Shown here: positions 36,518 to 44,526 of the stretch, in pieces
Layout: the number at the start of each line of letters is the position of its first letter
How positions within the stretch are numbered: the stretch's first letter is position 1
Assembly (NCBI RefSeq): GCF_018304825.1
Contig: NZ_CP072648.1
Span: 851,501-915,500, forward strand
Length of the DNA: 64,000 nt
Direction: 5' to 3'
From: Chloracidobacterium validum
GTDB taxonomy: Bacteria > Acidobacteriota > Blastocatellia > Chloracidobacteriales > Chloracidobacteriaceae
The notes under the pieces: model-generated
The model's input: only the letters and a program-made list of their open reading frames with translations
Databases searched by the model: none
Told to the model about the DNA's origin: nothing
Translations under genes and position numbers: made by a program

Positions 36518-36607
36518 TGGCGGTGAGGGTGGGATTCGAACCCACGGTACAGTTACCCGTACATCGGTTTTCGAGACCGACCGATTCAGCCACTCTCGCA
36601 CCTCACC
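36518..36607 (-). tRNA. tRNA-Ser(CGA)
   Basis: 90 bases with encoded CCA. Acceptor GGTGAGG pairs with CCTCACC, discriminator G. The anticodon stem TCGGT/ACCGA encloses loop CTCGAAA, anticodon CGA. The variable arm is long (GTACGGGTAACTGTAC), as in serine tRNAs. It begins seven bases after the tadA stop, so tadA and the tRNAs probably share a transcript. Confidence 0.96.
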
Positions 36608-36614
36608 GCAAGCT

Positions 36615-37085
36615 TCAAAGAACGACCGACCCCCGCCGCTGACGGAAGAAGTCACGCAACAGTGCGCCACACGCATCAGCCAGGATACCACCTGTCACCA
36701 CCAGACGGTGGTTGAGGATTTCGGTCGTGCAGAGCCTGAAGTGGCTCACGACCGCACCGGCTTTGGGATCGGTTGCCCCAAAAACCAGCCTTTGCACGCG
36801 CGCCTGAACCAATGCCCCCGCGCACATCGCGCAAGGTTCGAGCGTCACATAGAGCGTCGTTCCGGTCAAGCGATAATTGCCTACTTGGTGGGCAGCGTCA
36901 CGGAGTACGACCATTTCAGCGTGCGCGGTTGGGTCACAGTCCGTGCGAGTGCGGTTGCCGGCCTTGGCAACTAGCCGGTTGTCGGCGATCAGGACCGCCC
37001 CGACCGGGACTTCATTCCGCTCTAAACAAGCCTGGGCTTCAGCAAGCGCCAAGCGCATCCACGTAATGTCGTCCGTTTGTTCCAC
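36615..37085 (-). CDS. tadA: tRNA-specific adenosine deaminase
   Basis: 156 residues from a GTG at 37085, which has AGGA eight bases upstream and gives the family's usual short lead before WMRLALAEA. A TTG at 37103 would add six residues. Zinc and catalytic motifs are complete: HAEMVVLRDA and PCAMCAGALVQARV, with VPVGAVLI earlier. The enzyme converts A34 to inosine in tRNA-Arg(ACG). It is the first gene of the minus-strand run tadA, tRNA-Ser(CGA), tRNA-Ser(GGA), rnpB. Confidence 0.95.
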   Translation of the reverse strand: MEQTDDITWMRLALAEAQACLERNEVPVGAVLIADNRLVAKAGNRTRTDCDPTAHAEMVVLRDAAHQVGNYRLTGTTLYVTLEPCAMCAGALVQARVQRLVFGATDPKAGAVVSHFRLCTTEILNHRLVVTGGILADACGALLRDFFRQRRGSVVL

Positions 37086-37566
37086 AGTCTTGTTCCTAAC
37101 CAACGCTCTTTGAGCCTGGCGGGGCCAGCGCGCCGAATCACCTTTCGCCTGGAGTCCCGTCTGGGGCGCTTTTCAAACGCGCACCCTGTATTGCACCTTG
37201 AAATGGACGATGACGGCGTTCCCAACCGCGTGAGTGATGAATACACGGCTTGGCGCTCGTCTGAAAAGTCCCGTAAGGCCAGTTTACGATGCGGTTGAAT
37301 AGTATCGGGTGAACCGTCACGAATGCCGCCACCTCGCCATCCAGTCCGTCAGCCGCTTCGACATCGCGGTGCGCTCCAGCTCGTAACGCGGTATGACCAG
37401 GGTGCTTGGTCGGGGCGGCGGGCGCGCTGGCGCTGCAATAGGGGCTTCATTTCAGGTCTGGCTTGCCAAATGGTCGCGCGGCGACCAAAATCGCTGCTTT
37501 TCCCACTGAGGATACTGGCGCAACGCTCAATTAGCAGCGGAATCTCGTTTGTTAGGTCAAAGCATC
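37086..37566. other. 481-base intergenic region, no gene found
   Basis: Divergent spacer between tadA and topA. Reading frames here are short, lack ribosome sites and show no recognisable motif. It must contain the promoters of both neighbours, but no confident -35/-10 pair could be chosen. The last 50 bases before topA are AT-richer. No clear inverted repeat or RNA element was seen. Confidence 0.5.
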
Positions 37567-40134
37567 ATGGCAAAAGGGCTGGTTATTGTTGAGTCTCCGG
37601 CAAAGGCCAAGACGATTACGAAGTATCTTGGCAAGGATTTCACGGTGCTGGCTTCCTATGGTCACATCAAGGACCTCCCAGAGAAGGGCTTGGGGGTGGA
37701 TGTCGAGCATGGGTTCGAGCCAACCTATGAGATCATCCCTGATACCAAGAAACGCAACAATTCCAAGACTGTGCGCGAGTTGAAGTCGGCTGCCCGAACG
37801 GCCGCAGCCATCTACCTCGCGGCTGACCCCGACCGCGAGGGAGAGGCGATTTGTCAGCATCTGCGCGAAGAACTCGTGGATGACAACGCCCGGAAGCCAG
37901 TGTATCGCCTGCTTTTCAATGAAATCACGAAAGATGCGATTCAGTCTTCACTGGCGCAGCCGAAGCAAATCAACCCGGCGTTGGTGGAAGCGCAGCAGGC
38001 ACGGCGCGTGCTCGATCGGCTGGTTGGCTATCAAGTGAGTCCGATGCTCAACCGACGCCTGGGCGGCGGTAAAATGGCGCTTTCGGCCGGGCGGGTGCAA
38101 TCGGTGGCGCTGCGTCTGGTCGTCGAGCGCGAGCGCGAGATCCAAGCCTTCCAGTCAACGGAGTACTGGACGTTTGCCGCGCGGTTTGCGGCCGCGCTCC
38201 CCCCAGAGTTCACGGCTAACCTGTATGCCATTCAGGGGGAAACGCTCAAGACCGGCGACTTTGAAAAGCTGCGCAAACATGAGCGGCATATTCGTGACGA
38301 GGCGCAAGCGCGTGACATCGAGCACCAACTCCGAGCGGTCACCGAGTGGCGTGTTGCCACGGTAACGACCAAGGAGAAAAGGCGAAACCCGGTCGCTCCA
38401 TTTATCACGTCGACACTCCAGCAGGAGGCCGCGCGCAAGCTGTCCTTCTCGGTCAAAAAAACCATGCAGATCGCCCAGAAGCTCTATGAGGGCGTCGAGC
38501 TGGGAGAGGAAGGCAGCGTGGGGCTGATTACCTATATGCGGACTGACTCGACCCGTACGGCAGACTCCGCGCTCAATGAAGTGCGCGACTTCATTCTGGC
38601 CCAGTACGGGCGCGATAAGTTGCCTCCCAAGCCCAACCAGTACAAAAACAAAAAAGGCGCGCAGGACGCCCACGAAGCCATTCGTCCAACATCCGTGTTG
38701 CGCGCGCCTGACCGCGTCGCCCCTTACCTCGAGGCCGATGAACTCGCGCTCTATCGGCTGATCTGGCAGCGCTTCGTGGCCTCGCAAATGATGCCCGCCC
38801 TGTTTGATGCAACGACGGTTGACATCGAAGGCGGCGACGGTTTTGTGTTTCGCGCCACGGGATCGGTTCTGCGGTTTGCCGGTTTTCTGGCCGTTTATGA
38901 AGAGGGCAAAGACGAGCGGGACGCTGACGACGAGGCGCTGGCGCTCAAACTGCCGAAGGTCACTGCCGGAGAAGTCGTCACCTGCCGTGGACTCGAAGCC
39001 AATCAGAGCTTTACCAAGCCGCCGGCGCGCTACACCGAAGCCACGTTGGTCAAGACGCTGGAAGAGCGGGGCATTGGGCGACCTTCGACCTATGCCCAAA
39101 TCCTGTCGGTCATCCAGTCCCGCGAGTACGTCGAAAAACGCGAAGGGCGATTCCATCCCACGACGATTGGCATGGTCGTCGCGGATGTCTTGACTGAAAA
39201 CTTTACTGACCTCTTCGATCCGGGCTACACCGCCGCTTTGGAAACCCAGCTCGATGAAATCGAGGAAGGGAAGCGCAACTGGCGGGATGCGCTCGATGAC
39301 TTCTATGAGAAGTTTCGGGCAGATTTGAAAGCGGCCGAAATCAATATCAAAAAAGCCAAGGATGGCGTGGCCACCGATGAACGGTGCCATGTGTGCGAGT
39401 CGCCAATGGTGCTCAAGCTTGGGCGCTTTGGCAAGTATCTGGCCTGCACTAACCTGGAATGTAAGGCCACCCGCGACTATGGGACGCCGCTGCCGGACTC
39501 GACGCCATCTGTCACCCCACCAATGGATGTGACCTGCGAGGTGTGCGGGCGTCCGATGGCGCTGAAAAAGGGACGGTGGGGCGACTTCCTGGCTTGCACC
39601 GGCTATCCGGAGTGCAAAACGACGCGCAAACTGACCAAGGCGGGCGCTCCCAAGCCGGCCGACGTCCTACTCGAAGCGTCCTGCCCCACCTGTGGCCAAC
39701 CGCTGGCCGTCAAGCACGGACGTTTCGGGGAGTTTACGGCCTGTTCGACCTACCCGAAGTGTAAATACGTCAAGCGCGAGGTCCTGATGCCTTGCGCCCG
39801 ACCCGGTTGTGGCGGCGACATCATCGAGCGCAAATCCAGCCGTGGACGTATTTTTTATGGCTGTGCAAACTATCCCAACTGCCAGGTCGTGTACTGGGAC
39901 AAGCCAGTCCTCGCGCCTTGTGCGGGCTGCGGCGCTCCATTTACGCTCGAAAAAAGCACCAAGCGGGATGGCACCTATCGCTACTGCGCTGACAAGGAAG
40001 GCTGTGGCTGGACGGAAGTTGCGTCTTCAGTTGCGAAACGCAAAAGCGACGCCGCAAGTCCAACCTCAAAGACCAAGAACGAAACAACCAGGAAAGAACC
40101 AACGTCGAAGCGGTCGGCGGCCAGTGTTGCCTGA
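37567..40134 (+). CDS. topA: DNA topoisomerase I
   Basis: 855 residues from the ATG at 37567 (MAKGLVIVESPAKAKTI). The Toprim domain has the Glu of VESPAKAKT and the ADPDREGEAI metal site, and the active Tyr lies in VGLITYMRTDSTR near residue 322. Five C-terminal zinc-ribbon units follow from about residue 608 (first pair CHVC, then CEVC, CPTC, CARPGC, CAGC, each with a second Cys pair), one or two more than in many bacteria. A Lys/Ser/Thr-rich tail ends the protein. It relaxes negative supercoils. The LEA-like gene follows 64 bases later. Confidence 0.96.
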   Translation: MAKGLVIVESPAKAKTITKYLGKDFTVLASYGHIKDLPEKGLGVDVEHGFEPTYEIIPDTKKRNNSKTVRELKSAARTAAAIYLAADPDREGEAICQHLREELVDDNARKPVYRLLFNEITKDAIQSSLAQPKQINPALVEAQQARRVLDRLVGYQVSPMLNRRLGGGKMALSAGRVQSVALRLVVEREREIQAFQSTEYWTFAARFAAALPPEFTANLYAIQGETLKTGDFEKLRKHERHIRDEAQARDIEHQLRAVTEWRVATVTTKEKRRNPVAPFITSTLQQEAARKLSFSVKKTMQIAQKLYEGVELGEEGSVGLITYMRTDSTRTADSALNEVRDFILAQYGRDKLPPKPNQYKNKKGAQDAHEAIRPTSVLRAPDRVAPYLEADELALYRLIWQRFVASQMMPALFDATTVDIEGGDGFVFRATGSVLRFAGFLAVYEEGKDERDADDEALALKLPKVTAGEVVTCRGLEANQSFTKPPARYTEATLVKTLEERGIGRPSTYAQILSVIQSREYVEKREGRFHPTTIGMVVADVLTENFTDLFDPGYTAALETQLDEIEEGKRNWRDALDDFYEKFRADLKAAEINIKKAKDGVATDERCHVCESPMVLKLGRFGKYLACTNLECKATRDYGTPLPDSTPSVTPPMDVTCEVCGRPMALKKGRWGDFLACTGYPECKTTRKLTKAGAPKPADVLLEASCPTCGQPLAVKHGRFGEFTACSTYPKCKYVKREVLMPCARPGCGGDIIERKSSRGRIFYGCANYPNCQVVYWDKPVLAPCAGCGAPFTLEKSTKRDGTYRYCADKEGCGWTEVASSVAKRKSDAASPTSKTKNETTRKEPTSKRSAASVA

Positions 40135-40198
40135 GTCGGCGTTGGGCGCGTTACTGAGGGTTTGCGTCGCAGGTGACCGCTGGCCTAAAACATGCGCT

Positions 40199-40765
40199 AT
40201 GCGTGACGATAGATACCATCGGCGGCACTTCCTCCATAGCTCGGCATCGGCGCTGTTCGGCTTGGCGGTGACCGGCAACGTTTTCGCGCTTCCACCGGAT
40301 GATGAGGGAAAACTACCCAAAGGCTTTCGTGAGCCAACGCTGACGCTGAACAAGCTTCAAGTGGAGCAAGTTGATTACCCGACGGCGCATCTGCGCGCCG
40401 ACATCACCATTGACAACCCCAACCGGTCGCTCACGCTGACCAAGCTAACCTATCGGATCGTCCTCAACGAGGTTGAATGTGGAACCGGGCAGCATCCAGA
40501 GAAATTCACGCTGCCCAAGAAAGCGCCGTTTGACCTGTGTCTGCCGGTGACGGCTGATTTGTCGGCCGTGCCGCAGCTTGGTCTGAACACCATCCTGCAA
40601 GCTCGCTTGGGCGAAGGCGTGGCGATCAACTACGTGATCCACGTCGCATTTGACGTAGGCGTCCTGTGGCTTTTCAAGCGCCATATCAAGGCGACGCTAA
40701 CCGGGCGCTTACCGCTTCAGGACGTCGTTGGCAAGGTTTCCCTTGGCCGGAGACGCGGCACATAG
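40199..40765 (+). CDS. Exported LEA type 2 (WHy-domain) family protein
   Basis: 188 residues from the ATG at 40199. RRHFLHSSASALFGLAVTGNVFALP is a twin-arginine-like or Sec signal. The mature part is a WHy/LEA_2 fold: PTLTLNKLQVEQVDYPTAHLRADITIDNPNRSLTLTKLTYRI, then PFDLCLPVTADLSAVPQ. The NPN motif is characteristic. Such proteins are linked to stress or envelope stability, but function is not proven. A longer frame that runs back through topA is rejected as an overlap artefact. dtd follows 45 bases later. Confidence 0.78.
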   Translation: MRDDRYHRRHFLHSSASALFGLAVTGNVFALPPDDEGKLPKGFREPTLTLNKLQVEQVDYPTAHLRADITIDNPNRSLTLTKLTYRIVLNEVECGTGQHPEKFTLPKKAPFDLCLPVTADLSAVPQLGLNTILQARLGEGVAINYVIHVAFDVGVLWLFKRHIKATLTGRLPLQDVVGKVSLGRRRGT

Positions 40766-40810
40766 CGCACTTGGCTCGCCTTGACCCAAGCCATTACTGG
40801 AGACATCCCC

Positions 40811-41272
40811 ATGCGACTGGTCATTCAACGGGTCACGCAGGCTTCGGTCACAGTCGGTGGCGATATGGTCGGACGCTGCGGACGCGGCCTGTGCATTCTG
40901 GTCGGCGTAACCCATCAGGATACGGAAGCCGACGCCGATTGGCTGGCGGAGAAAACTGCCAACTTGCGTATCTTTGAGGATACCGCCGGCAAGATGAACC
41001 AATCGTTGCTGGAGATTGGGGGCGGGGCACTGGTTGTTTCGCAGTTCACGCTCTATGGCGACGCGCGCAAGGGGCGCCGGCCGTCATTTACCGAAGCCGC
41101 ACCACCGACGCTGGCCGAGCCGTTGGTGAGGCGCTACGCCGATGCGCTGCGACTGCTCGGCGTTCCGGTCGAAACCGGTGTCTTTGGCGCGCTGATGCAG
41201 GTTGAAATCCACAACGACGGGCCCGTGACGCTCGTCCTGGAGCGCTCGTCCCTGGCGTCAGTTGGCGCGTAG
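40811..41272 (+). CDS. dtd: D-aminoacyl-tRNA deacylase
   Basis: 153 residues from the ATG at 40811 with GGAGA seven bases upstream; this start gives the usual [15 protein letters not shown]. The catalytic [17 protein letters not shown] and the C-terminal [10 protein letters not shown] (the NxGPVT cis-Pro motif) are intact. It cleaves D-amino acids and glycine from mischarged tRNA. Its 3' end overlaps that of the convergent secreted-protein gene by 15 bases. Confidence 0.95.
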   Translation: MRLVIQRVTQASVTVGGDMVGRCGRGLCILVGVTHQDTEADADWLAEKTANLRIFEDTAGKMNQSLLEIGGGALVVSQFTLYGDARKGRRPSFTEAAPPTLAEPLVRRYADALRLLGVPVETGVFGALMQVEIHNDGPVTLVLERSSLASVGA

Positions 41273-42682
41273 GTCGAGCAGGTAGGTATCAGAAACATAA
41301 CCGTCTGGGTTCATCACCTGGAGGCTGACATACGGCTCGCGCGCAACCTCCGTGGGCAGGCGGAAATACACCCGCTGGTTGAGCAATCCGCGCAACGATT
41401 TTTTGACGCTAGATGTGACTTCCACGCCATTGACGATGAGCGTTGGGGTGTCACCCAATCCTTGTCCGCGAACGAATAGTCCGACCGTCGGGGTAGCCGA
41501 CCGACTCGGCAGGTGAACGCGCGCCACATTGGTCACCTGGATATTACTGCAAATCACCGTTTGGGTATCGGTAAGCTGTTGTCCTTGGTCATCGGACAAC
41601 CAGACCGTGTAGCGCCCAAGTTGGGGCGGTAACTCAAACAGTCCCAACTGTCCTGACCAGGCCCGGAAGGGAAGGCTCAAGAATGCACCATCTTCAGTCA
41701 GGAGCGAGACTCGTGTGGCGCGTTCGAGGTGGTCGCCTAACAGCATGACGCGCCGGTTTTTGAGCGTGACGAAGTTGTTGACAAAGCCGCGCAGCCGGGT
41801 TTCCGCCGCTGTGGTCTTGGTTGAAACTTCAACTGTCGTGGTGAATGGCGTCCAGGTGCGCTCATCGCCGAGCGCACCAACGATGAGCGCGCGCCCAGCC
41901 TGAGCGCCCTGTAACGCAATGGTGCTGTTGGAAAACGTGCCTTGAACGCAAGCTGGGTCCAGGCTCAAAACCGCGAAGTCAAACACCGGAAGCCGACCGG
42001 CCAAGGACCGTGCGAAACCCGTCCACGTGACCCGCTCGCCAACATACAGCGGTAAGCGGGTGGGCGGCGGTTCAACCTTGATACCCGGCTGAGTCGTTCC
42101 ATCCTCAGCGGTACTGGCGATCACGCGAATGGTCGAGAGCTGAGACGCCACCTCCCCATCTGGCATCCGACTCGCGCAAACGGCCAGAATGCCAGCCACG
42201 CCGACCCGGCGCGCCGTCACCCGCCACGTGACTTCATCTGGCGCTTGGCTTGGCAGAACATCAATATCGAGGATGGTAGAAAGGCGGCTTCGGTCGGCAG
42301 TAATCCGAGCTGAGGAGTAAAAAATCGCGTCGCGGATAGGATGTGACTCAAACGCCATGGCTCCGGCAAGTCGAGCGGAAACCCCATCCCCGGCGAAGCG
42401 GAAGGTAACAGTCCGCACATCACCCACCCGCATCAGGGCGGACAAACCTTCAACCGTAATGGCAGCCGCGCCTTTGGGCAAGGCGTCGAATACTCGAAAA
42501 TCGGCCAAGGTGCGCATCGAGGAGGTGCTAGCCAAGGTGTAGCCTGGAGCAAACGAAAAGCGGGGCTCCACCGTCATGTCAGCCTGTGCCGTAAGGAGTG
42601 CGCTGAGCAAGAGAAGGAGCGCGGCAGGAAACGTCCATTGCTTCGACGAGAAACCGGATCGTCGGTTGACTACAGCGCCCAT
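41258..42682 (-). CDS. Secreted protein of unknown function with Ig/TIG-like repeats
   Basis: 474 residues from the ATG at 42682, chosen because it places a Sec signal ([19 protein letters not shown]) at the start; longer frames begin before it without a signal. The mature protein is beta-rich. The C-terminal half has segments such as [25 protein letters not shown] and [33 protein letters not shown], which resemble IPT/TIG immunoglobulin-like repeats. No enzyme motif. Probably periplasmic or surface exposed. Its 3' end overlaps dtd. A hairpin-like A5/T5 sequence flanked by GGTC and GACC lies upstream (42757-42782) in the divergent spacer. Confidence 0.65.
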   Translation of the reverse strand: MGAVVNRRSGFSSKQWTFPAALLLLLSALLTAQADMTVEPRFSFAPGYTLASTSSMRTLADFRVFDALPKGAAAITVEGLSALMRVGDVRTVTFRFAGDGVSARLAGAMAFESHPIRDAIFYSSARITADRSRLSTILDIDVLPSQAPDEVTWRVTARRVGVAGILAVCASRMPDGEVASQLSTIRVIASTAEDGTTQPGIKVEPPPTRLPLYVGERVTWTGFARSLAGRLPVFDFAVLSLDPACVQGTFSNSTIALQGAQAGRALIVGALGDERTWTPFTTTVEVSTKTTAAETRLRGFVNNFVTLKNRRVMLLGDHLERATRVSLLTEDGAFLSLPFRAWSGQLGLFELPPQLGRYTVWLSDDQGQQLTDTQTVICSNIQVTNVARVHLPSRSATPTVGLFVRGQGLGDTPTLIVNGVEVTSSVKKSLRGLLNQRVYFRLPTEVAREPYVSLQVMNPDGYVSDTYLLDLRAN

Positions 42683-42809
42683 AAGCAAGTTACCTCGACC
42701 AAGCGAAGGATTACACCTAAATTGAACGTTGTGGGTCATGTAACACAGCCAGCGAGGTCTGCAAAAAGGCTTTTTTTGACCAACCAGACACCCTAGTATC
42801 GAGTTGACG

Positions 42810-43646
42810 ATGACCATTTCCGCTGCACCCCTGATAACCCAGTCTGCGCCATTGCAGATATTACACATAACCGACACCCACTTGTTTGCTCAGCGAGATG
42901 CCCGGCTGCTCGGTATCACCACCTACGATTCACTGCGGGCAGTCCTGGCCGAAGCCGTGGCTGACCCACCGCAAGCAGTTTTGGCCACGGGTGATCTGGC
43001 GCAGGATGGCACGGCGGCGGCTTATGAGCACCTGACCGAGCTGCTGTCCGACTTTGCACAGAACTGTCCGTCCCCGCCGCCGGTCTATTGGTTGCCAGGC
43101 AACCATGACGAGCCAGAGGTGATGCGCGCCACGCTGACGCGCGCGCCGCTCTGTCCGGTTCAGGAAGTCACTATCGAGGGGTGGTATGTCGTGCTGCTGG
43201 ACTCAACTATTCCTGGGCAGGTCGGTGGCGCGCTTTCCGAAGCTGAGTTACAGCGCCTTGAAGCTGGCCTTGCGTCCCATCCCCAGTGTCCGGCGCTGGT
43301 TTGCCTGCATCACAACCCGGTTGCAACCGATGCCCGGTGGATGGATGCCATTGGGCTGGCAAATGCCGACGCTTTTTTTGCTGTCCTGGATCGGCATGCC
43401 AATGTCCGTGGCGTGGTGTGGGGGCATATCCACCAGGAAGTTGATCAGGAACGAAACGGCGCGCGTCTGCTGGCTTCGCCCTCAACCTGCATTCAATTCA
43501 GACCAAAAACGGATACCTTTGGCCTTGACCAGCGCGCTCCCGGCTACCGAAGGCTCTGGCTATACCCGGACGGACGGCTGGAAACACAGGTTTTTCGCGT
43601 TACCAACTTCACCGGTTGCGCTGATGTCAACGCAACCGGTTACTGA
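42810..43646 (+). CDS. CpdA-like metallophosphoesterase (cyclic nucleotide phosphodiesterase family)
   Basis: 278 residues from the ATG at 42810. ILHITDTHLFA gives DxH, VLATGDLAQDG gives GD, YWLPGNHDEP gives GNHD, LVCLHHNPV the next His and VVWGHIHQEV the GHxH. The order and the THLF/DLAQDG wording are closest to CpdA 3',5'-cAMP phosphodiesterases, and the C-terminal SPSTCIQFRPKTDTF also occurs in that family. Cytoplasmic. It stands alone and converges on the His-rich gene. Substrate inferred. Confidence 0.85.
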   Translation: MTISAAPLITQSAPLQILHITDTHLFAQRDARLLGITTYDSLRAVLAEAVADPPQAVLATGDLAQDGTAAAYEHLTELLSDFAQNCPSPPPVYWLPGNHDEPEVMRATLTRAPLCPVQEVTIEGWYVVLLDSTIPGQVGGALSEAELQRLEAGLASHPQCPALVCLHHNPVATDARWMDAIGLANADAFFAVLDRHANVRGVVWGHIHQEVDQERNGARLLASPSTCIQFRPKTDTFGLDQRAPGYRRLWLYPDGRLETQVFRVTNFTGCADVNATGY

Positions 43647-43684
43647 GTAAAAGTTCGGTTGGTGTCGTTGCCGACGATGCGGCG

Positions 43685-44020
43685 CTAAAGGACGGTGACG
43701 GGGCCGTGGTCGTCGCAGTGTCCGTCGTGGACGTGGTGCAGGCGGCCGTCCACCAAGTAGTCCACATGGTCGCCATGGGGAATGGCTTCGTGTCCACAGT
43801 CTGGCCCGTGGACGTGACTGCAAGCGGCAGCGGCTGGCACACACCCAGCGGGATTAGTCGCGCTGATGGCAATCACATGCTCGTCGTAGTGGTCGCCATG
43901 TTGGAAGTGAAGATGCCCGTCGTGAAGGTAATCCACATGGTCATCATGCTGAATGCGGGTATGGCCACAGTCTGTGCCGTGGACGTGCTGGTGGTTTGGG
44001 TGAGTTGTGCAGTTCGACAT
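43685..44020 (-). CDS. Histidine-rich metal-binding protein with two internal repeats
   Basis: 111 residues, with AAGGAG eight bases before the ATG. Two copies of one unit are visible: HVHGTDCGHTRIQHDDHVDYL (about 12-32) and HVHGPDCGHEAIPHGDHVDYL (about 69-89), each followed by a DGxLH...H...DxH stretch. Roughly one residue in four is His, with single Cys in each DCGH motif, so it should bind zinc, nickel or copper. No signal peptide. It lies 97 bases downstream of an ArsR/SmtB-type repressor gene on the same strand and is probably under its control. A metal buffer or chaperone role is inferred. Confidence 0.8.
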   Translation of the reverse strand: MSNCTTHPNHQHVHGTDCGHTRIQHDDHVDYLHDGHLHFQHGDHYDEHVIAISATNPAGCVPAAAACSHVHGPDCGHEAIPHGDHVDYLVDGRLHHVHDGHCDDHGPVTVL

Positions 44021-44117
44021 GGAATGACTCCTTTCAAGTCAAGTGGCAAATAATCAATGCGCCAGAATCTTGTGACCGAGCGCGTCCAACGTCCACTGCC
44101 GCGTACTCGTATGCCGC

Positions 44118-44450
44118 TTACTCGTGGCGCGCATGGGCAAGTCCCTGGTGAAAAAGGTTGCGTATATGCTCGTCGGCCAGTGCGTAGTAGGCGTGCTTTC
44201 CCTCGCGGCGAACGGTGACGACCCCAAGTGTTCGCAGCAAGCGGAGCTGGCTCGAAATGGCCGGCTGGGACATGCCCAGAACCAGACACATTTCACCTAC
44301 GCACAGTTCACTGGTGTCAAGGAGCGCGATGATTTTCACGCGCGTTGGGTCGGCAAACGCTTTGAAAATGTCGGCGACCCGCCAGGCGAGCCGCGCTTCA
44401 AGGACATCTTGGTTAGCCGGATGGTGTTCGGTGGTGCAGGTGGATGCCAT
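44118..44450 (-). CDS. ArsR/SmtB-family metal-sensing repressor
   Basis: 110 residues. A winged helix is clear: ADIFKAFADPTRVKIIALLDTSELCVGEMCLVLGMSQPAISSQLRLLRTLGVVTVRREGKHAYYALAD is the ArsR core, with the recognition helix in SQPAISSQLRLL. The ELCVGEMC cysteines sit where ArsR/CadC-type sensors bind soft metals. CTTEHH near the N-terminus and HARHE at the C-terminus could form further sites. A perfect 12-bp inverted repeat lies six bases upstream of the start, so autorepression is likely. It precedes the His-rich protein gene. No Shine-Dalgarno sequence is seen before the ATG. Confidence 0.92.
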   Translation of the reverse strand: MASTCTTEHHPANQDVLEARLAWRVADIFKAFADPTRVKIIALLDTSELCVGEMCLVLGMSQPAISSQLRLLRTLGVVTVRREGKHAYYALADEHIRNLFHQGLAHARHE

Positions 44451-44456
44451 GGTTAT

Positions 44457-44488
44457 CTAAACATATAAGCATTTGATTATATGTTTAG
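44457..44488. promoter_or_regulatory. 12-8-12 inverted repeat operator of the ArsR-family gene
   Basis: CTAAACATATAA, eight bases, TTATATGTTTAG: a perfect inverted repeat typical in shape of ArsR/SmtB operators. On the minus strand it contains TATAAT, a consensus -10 hexamer, so repressor binding would block the promoter. Transcription would start within about 25 bases of the ATG at 44450, giving a very short leader without ribosome site. No convincing -35 box at 17 bases was found. Confidence 0.75.
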
Positions 44489-44526
44489 GACATAAATGGG
44501 CGTGCGTCAAGATGGTTTTTTTTCGC

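Noticed and set aside
38155-39390. 411-codon minus-strand frame inside topA
   Set aside because: Antisense to conserved topoisomerase motifs with no protein features of its own.
44516-44523. T8 run as a terminator
   Set aside because: No stem lies next to it, and for the nearest gene ending here (TrpE-like, minus strand) it would be an A run in the RNA.
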